From Paludibacteraceae bacterium (GTDB lineage: Bacteria > Bacteroidota > Bacteroidia > Bacteroidales > Paludibacteraceae): a stretch of 9,519 nucleotides of DNA. Under the pieces are notes generated by a model. The model was not told the origin of the DNA. It was given only the letters and a program-made list of their open reading frames with translations, and made no database searches. The stretch is taken from positions 1 through 9,519 of the forward strand of contig JALNVE010000110.1 of NCBI GenBank assembly GCA_023227695.1, given 5' to 3'. Every line of letters starts with the position of its first letter. Position 1 is the stretch's first letter. The translations under genes were made by a program, and so were the position numbers. This document shows positions 6,735 to 9,519 of this stretch, piece after piece.

Positions 6735-7238
6735 TTAATTCAAGTATCTGTCCAGCATCTGCTTCAACTCTTCAGGTGTAAAATCTTTAGCTATGATTTT
6801 GCCCTGATTATCAATAAGAAAATTGCCAAACCGATTATTCAATTTCAAATCTTTGGCAAGTTTGGAATGGAATCCCTCTGTCTCTATTGAAACTTTCGAA
6901 AACCTCAGTCCATCTTGTTTTACCACCTCCTCGAAAACCTTCTCAAATCTGTCCATCGAAACAGACATAGATCTTAGCCGTTGGCCTTCTTCCGTTGTCT
7001 TTTCGTCATATTTTTCAGCAATTGATGAAAACTGAACGTTTTCATCCCTCGACTCGGCATCATAGGCAGCCCAAAAATTGACTAACACTAAATTTCCTTT
7101 ATTATCTCCTAAAAGTTCCGTTTTCGGAAACTTATCTCCAACCAAAAGTTTAGATGAAGTGGTGGAATCGAAAGATATAAATGAAAGCAGTATTCCAACA
7201 ACAGAAGAGAAAATGATAAAAGTATAAAATCTCCTCAT
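6735..7238 (-). CDS. Membrane-anchored thioredoxin-fold (TlpA/AhpC-like) protein without cysteines
   Basis: The protein has 167 residues. An N-terminal hydrophobic segment (5-22) after two arginines should be a signal anchor or uncleaved signal, placing the rest in the periplasm. From about 32 it follows the TlpA/AhpC-TSA pattern: VGDKFP (33-38), GNLVLVNFWAAYDAESR (48-64), and FLIDNQGKIIA (140-150) near the end. The family's redox motif after FWA is normally WCxxC. Here it is Tyr59 then DAES (60-63), and the whole protein has no cysteine. The position of the conserved cis-proline before FLID also lacks proline (Phe137). It therefore cannot be a disulfide oxidoreductase and more likely has a structural, binding or chaperone role. 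It is monocistronic, with its own terminator, and divergent from serB. The fold assignment is good; the function is unknown. Confidence 0.83.
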   Translation of the reverse strand: MRRFYTFIIFSSVVGILLSFISFDSTTSSKLLVGDKFPKTELLGDNKGNLVLVNFWAAYDAESRDENVQFSSIAEKYDEKTTEEGQRLRSMSVSMDRFEKVFEEVVKQDGLRFSKVSIETEGFHSKLAKDLKLNNRFGNFLIDNQGKIIAKDFTPEELKQMLDRYLN

Positions 7239-7266
7239 TAAATATTGTTTGGTTAATACTAGGACA

Positions 7267-7303
7267 AGGATAAACTCTATTATCCTAAATCCGTTATTTA
7301 GGA
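7267..7303 (-). promoter_or_regulatory. Two overlapping, mutually exclusive leader hairpins
   Basis: TCCTAAAT (7283-7290) and ATTTAGGA (7296-7303) form an 8-bp stem with a 5-base loop. AGGATAA (7267-7273) and TTATCCT (7280-7286) form a 7-bp stem with a 6-base loop. Both use bases 7283-7286, so an RNA can fold only one at a time. They lie in the presumed leader of the thioredoxin-fold gene, about 30-65 bases before its ATG. Alternative folding suggests a regulatory switch, but a DNA operator is equally possible. No known riboswitch is recognised. Confidence 0.45.
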
Positions 7304-7336
7304 AATCGAAAGAGCAATAGTTCCACGATTTCCATG

Positions 7337-7344
7337 CAAATTTA
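7337..7344 (-). promoter_or_regulatory. -7-like box TAAATTTG for the thioredoxin-fold gene
   Basis: The minus strand reads TAAATTTG about 100 bases upstream of the start codon at 7238. This is the same octamer as the pyrK box. No clear TTTG lies at -33. It would give a leader of about 90 bases containing the paired hairpins. Confidence 0.42.
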
Positions 7345-7361
7345 ATAAATCATGATGAACT

Positions 7362-7420
7362 AGCCTTAAAAATTATGTTAAAAACATGTTTTAAGACATA
7401 AATTTGTCATTTTTTAGGCT
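7362..7420. repeat. Nested inverted repeats between divergent promoters
   Basis: AGCCTTAAAAA (7362-7372) and TTTTTTAGGCT (7410-7420) pair with a single T-T mismatch. Inside them lies the perfect 12-base palindrome AAAACATGTTTT (7381-7392). The outer right arm can alternatively pair with GCCTAA at 7439-7444. The block sits between the minus -7 box at 7337-7344 and a plus -7-like box at 7442-7449, the usual place for an operator shared by divergent genes. It is AT-rich, so some of the symmetry may be chance. Confidence 0.4.
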
Positions 7421-7441
7421 GTGCATATACAAAATAAAGCC

Positions 7442-7449
7442 TAATTTTG
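7442..7449 (+). promoter_or_regulatory. -7-like box TAATTTTG upstream of serB
   Basis: TAATTTTG fits TAnnTTTG on the plus strand, but it lies 160 bases before the serB ATG and has no evident -33. The remaining DNA to serB (7450-7611) is AT-rich with no gene. It has another imperfect candidate around 7502-7510 (TATTTTTTG, one base too long, with TTG about 21 bases upstream). Which one drives serB cannot be decided here. Confidence 0.35.
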
Positions 7450-7611
7450 CATACTGTATTCAGATTTATTCCACCTATTGAATCAGGATGGCTTTGAAGA
7501 ATATTTTTTGCAAATAGACATTTGGAAATGCGAAAATTTTCCTAATCGAAATTCTGTATACATTGTTATTAATTACAATACTATTAAGAATTTACAATTT
7601 TTCATTAAAAG

Positions 7612-8829
7612 ATGAATCAAACTAACGAAATTATCTTGATAAAGATATCGGGAGAAGATAAACTAGGTGTGACTTCTTCGCTAACTTCTATCATCGCAAA
7701 ATATGATGCAACCATTTTAGATATCGGACAGGCCGATATTCACAATTCCCTCTCCTTGGGTATTTTGTTTAAAAGCATGCAGAATGATTCTGGTTTCATA
7801 TTGAAGGAACTTCTTTTCAAAGCAAGTGAGTTAGGTGTGAGCGTTCGTTTTAACCCTATCTCAGATGAGGACTACAACAAATGGGTATCCATGCAGGGAA
7901 AGAACAGATATATCGTCACTCTGTTGGGTAGAAAAATTTCCGCCAAACTTATTTCTAGTGTTTCTCAGGTTTTGGCGCTTCAGGGTTTAAACATTGACAC
8001 CATTACCCGTCTTACCGGTCGTGTTCCTTTAGAGGAAGATGCTTTGACAAAGGCCAGTGTGGAGATGTCTGTCAGAGGTACGCCTAAAGACAAACAGTTT
8101 CTTCAGTCTGAGTTTTTGAGACTCTCTCAGGAATTGGGTTACGATATCTCTTTCCAAGAGGACAACCTTTTCCGTCGTAACAGACGTTTGATCTGTTTTG
8201 ATATGGATTCTACTCTTATTGAGACGGAGGTAATTGACGAGTTGGCCGAACGTGCAGGTGTTGGTGAGCAGGTTAGAGCTATCACTGAGTCAGCAATGAG
8301 AGGTGAAATTGATTTCTGCGAAAGCTTCAAACAGCGTGTTGCTCTTCTAAAGGGTCTTGACGAGTCTGTCATGGAAGATATTGCCAACAACCTACCAATC
8401 ATGGAAGGTGCAGACCGTGTATTGAATATCCTTAAGAAATACGGTTATAAGATCGCTATCCTTTCAGGAGGTTTTACCTATTTCGGAAACAGTTTGAAGA
8501 AACGTTTCGGAGTTGATTATGTTTATGCAAATGAATTGGAAATTGTGGATGGCAAGTTGACTGGCCGTTATTTGGGCGACATTGTAGATGGTAAGCGTAA
8601 GGCTGAGTTGCTTCGCTTGATTGCTCAGATTGAAAATCTCGACCTTCAGCAGGTTATCGCTGTAGGTGATGGTGCTAACGACCTTCCAATGCTTAACTGC
8701 GCTGGTTTAGGTATTGCTTTCCACGCGAAACCAAAGGTTAAGGAAAATGCCAAACAATCCATCTCAAGTATCGGACTCGATGGAGTTCTTTACTTACTTG
8801 GATTTAAGGATTCTTATATAGACGTATAA
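7612..8829 (+). CDS. serB: Phosphoserine phosphatase with ACT-like N-terminal domains
   Basis: SerB removes phosphate from O-phosphoserine, the last step of serine synthesis, in the cytosol. The protein has 405 residues. About 190 form an N-terminal regulatory part with two ACT-like units (start KISGEDKLGVTSSL, 11-24; second from about 99), which probably sense an amino acid. The HAD phosphatase domain follows. Motif I is FDMDST with nucleophile Asp197 and acid/base Asp199; Glu205 is in the substrate-binding ETEVIDELA stretch. Motif II is LSGG with Ser285. Motif III has Lys328 in DGKRK, and Mg-binding Asp353 and Asp357 in GDGAND. All catalytic residues are present. The length fits the long SerB form found in Bacteroidetes. 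The ATG follows an A-rich stretch without a Shine-Dalgarno. It is monocistronic, ended by a strong terminator. Confidence 0.96.
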   Translation: MNQTNEIILIKISGEDKLGVTSSLTSIIAKYDATILDIGQADIHNSLSLGILFKSMQNDSGFILKELLFKASELGVSVRFNPISDEDYNKWVSMQGKNRYIVTLLGRKISAKLISSVSQVLALQGLNIDTITRLTGRVPLEEDALTKASVEMSVRGTPKDKQFLQSEFLRLSQELGYDISFQEDNLFRRNRRLICFDMDSTLIETEVIDELAERAGVGEQVRAITESAMRGEIDFCESFKQRVALLKGLDESVMEDIANNLPIMEGADRVLNILKKYGYKIAILSGGFTYFGNSLKKRFGVDYVYANELEIVDGKLTGRYLGDIVDGKRKAELLRLIAQIENLDLQQVIAVGDGANDLPMLNCAGLGIAFHAKPKVKENAKQSISSIGLDGVLYLLGFKDSYIDV

Positions 8830-8858
8830 TAATTAAAATTATCTTTTTCAGTAAATTG

Positions 8859-8895
8859 AGGCTGTCCATTGTTGATAATGGATAGCCTTTTTTTT
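8859..8895 (+). terminator. Strong intrinsic terminator of serB
   Basis: AGGCTGTCCATT (8859-8870) and AATGGATAGCCT (8877-8888) form a 12-bp stem with one G-U pair and a 6-base loop, followed by eight T (8888-8895). It begins 30 bases after the serB stop. In the opposite direction no T run follows, so it does not obviously end the convergent gene at 8937-9413. Confidence 0.9.
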
Positions 8896-8936
8896 GAAAA
8901 GATAATCTCTCAAACGCTTTGAAAATGTCGTAAATT

Positions 8937-9413
8937 CTATTTGGGTGGTGAAGGCGGTTGAAATCGTTTTATTCTTTCTAATGCAAAATAAAGTGTATCA
9001 TTTATAAATCTATCTTTTATTTCACTATATAACCCCTTATCAAAAGAAATTCCCTTATAATCAGACAATATTAAACAACTCATCTTTTCTAAATCACAGT
9101 AACAAATAAAACCCAAACCCTTTATGTAATATGTTACAATTTCGTCATGAACACTATTAAGTTCTTCATAAGAAATAATCTCAACTTTTTTCGTATTTAT
9201 TTCATATGATTTCTTTTCAAACAGTACAACTTTTTTGTTTAAAAATGGAGGGTTTAAAGGTAGACAGTTTTCTATATATTCTACCTCATTAAATGAATGG
9301 CTTTTATACATACTATCAGCACAATAGCGATATATACCATTTTCTGTTACACATTCAGAATATTCTAAAATTTTTTCATTTTGCTTAAACACTTTATTTT
9401 TACGGGGATTCAA
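8937..9413 (-). CDS. Hypothetical protein, AT-rich, uncertain start
   Basis: I do not recognise this 158-residue protein. It has no signal peptide or membrane segment. It has five cysteines in its first 120 residues without a metal-binding spacing, many Lys, Glu, Tyr and Ile, and a proline-rich end (PPSPPK). The base composition is clearly more AT-rich than pyrD or serB, which hints at transferred or fast-evolving DNA. The only start near the left of the protein is TTG at 9413. The first ATG would be residue 35, and the frame is open upstream only to a TGA at 9468-9470. It may therefore be a 5'-truncated relic, or use TTG. It converges on serB and diverges from the partial gene at 9443 with only about 30 bases between starts, leaving little room for a promoter. 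Confidence 0.55.
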   Translation of the reverse strand: MNPRKNKVFKQNEKILEYSECVTENGIYRYCADSMYKSHSFNEVEYIENCLPLNPPFLNKKVVLFEKKSYEINTKKVEIISYEELNSVHDEIVTYYIKGLGFICYCDLEKMSCLILSDYKGISFDKGLYSEIKDRFINDTLYFALERIKRFQPPSPPK

Positions 9414-9429
9414 ATTGATAATGCAACTT

Positions 9430-9436
9430 GAGGAGG
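9430..9436 (+). promoter_or_regulatory. Strong Shine-Dalgarno GAGGAGG
   Basis: GAGGAGG lies six bases before the ATG at 9443. It is a full match to the anti-Shine-Dalgarno core and fixes that start. No other gene in the window has such a site, and Bacteroidetes genes usually lack it. Confidence 0.55.
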
Positions 9437-9442
9437 AAAAAA

Positions 9443-9519
9443 ATGGGTCAGGTAGAAAAAATATTTTTCAGAGCAGAAAGAGAAGAGAAAATCTCCCTCT
9501 TTCCAGTTGCCCTGTGGAG
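9443..9519 (+). CDS. Start of an unidentified gene (partial, runs off right edge)
   Basis: Twenty-five open codons run from an ATG preceded by AGGAGG to the window end, beginning MGQVEKIFFRAEREEKISLF and ending in VALW. The product is not recognisable from this fragment. The stretch has many charged residues first (Arg, Glu, Lys) and then a more hydrophobic part. The strong ribosome site contrasts with the A-rich starts elsewhere in the window and is seen in Bacteroidetes mobile-element and phage genes, so an origin in accessory DNA is possible. It lies divergently next to an AT-rich orphan gene, which fits that idea. It could also be chance. Confidence 0.45.
   Translation, partial: MGQVEKIFFRAEREEKISLFPVALW

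Noticed and set aside
1..9519. CRISPR array or long direct repeats
   Set aside because: No regularly spaced repeats of 20-40 bases were seen. The only repetition is the short Tyr-Gly coding repeat near 2281-2305.

Overview
The window looks like chromosomal DNA from a member of the Bacteroidales (phylum Bacteroidota). The AT-rich intergenic DNA carries several TAnnTTTG -7 elements, the Bacteroidetes sigma-ABfr type. Most start codons follow A-rich stretches without a Shine-Dalgarno sequence. The protein set also fits: a pyrK-pyrD pair, lipoprotein Wza homologues with a C-terminal membrane helix, a fused Wzc-type tyrosine autokinase, and a long SerB with an ACT-like N-terminal extension. Genus cannot be fixed from this stretch.

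Layout, left to right. (1) 1-300: a possible 5' stub of a minus-strand transposase-like gene at the left edge, then non-coding DNA with a 10-bp hairpin and a strong terminator. (2) 305-1980, minus: pyrK-pyrD, the two subunits of the NAD-linked class 1B dihydroorotate dehydrogenase, overlapping by 13 bases, with a promoter-like -7 box and a small hairpin upstream of pyrK. (3) 2166-6144, minus: a tight three-gene polysaccharide export operon (two paralogous Wza-like lipoproteins, then a Wzc-like tyrosine kinase). It is driven by a good -33/-7 promoter at about 6223-6252 and has a terminator-like hairpin in its leader. No glycosyltransferase, flippase or polymerase gene is visible, so this is an export module apart from any synthesis locus seen here. 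(4) 6253-6680: no convincing gene, but a cluster of small hairpins. (5) 6735-7238, minus: a membrane-anchored thioredoxin-fold protein with no cysteine at all, followed by a good terminator. (6) 7239-7611: a divergent regulatory region with palindromes and overlapping leader hairpins. (7) 7612-8829, plus: serB, phosphoserine phosphatase, with a textbook terminator. (8) 8937-9413, minus: an AT-rich gene of unknown function with only a TTG start. (9) From 9443, plus: the first codons of a gene with an AGGAGG Shine-Dalgarno, unusual for this phylum.

How the genes fit together: pyrKD makes orotate for pyrimidine synthesis, serB completes serine synthesis, and the three-gene operon would build an envelope-spanning channel for a capsule or exopolysaccharide, gated by tyrosine phosphorylation. 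The core is ordinary. The points most worth a second look are the leader hairpin of the export operon, the cysteine-free thioredoxin-fold protein with its alternative leader hairpins, the hairpin-rich 6.4-6.7 kb gap, and the anomalous right edge.
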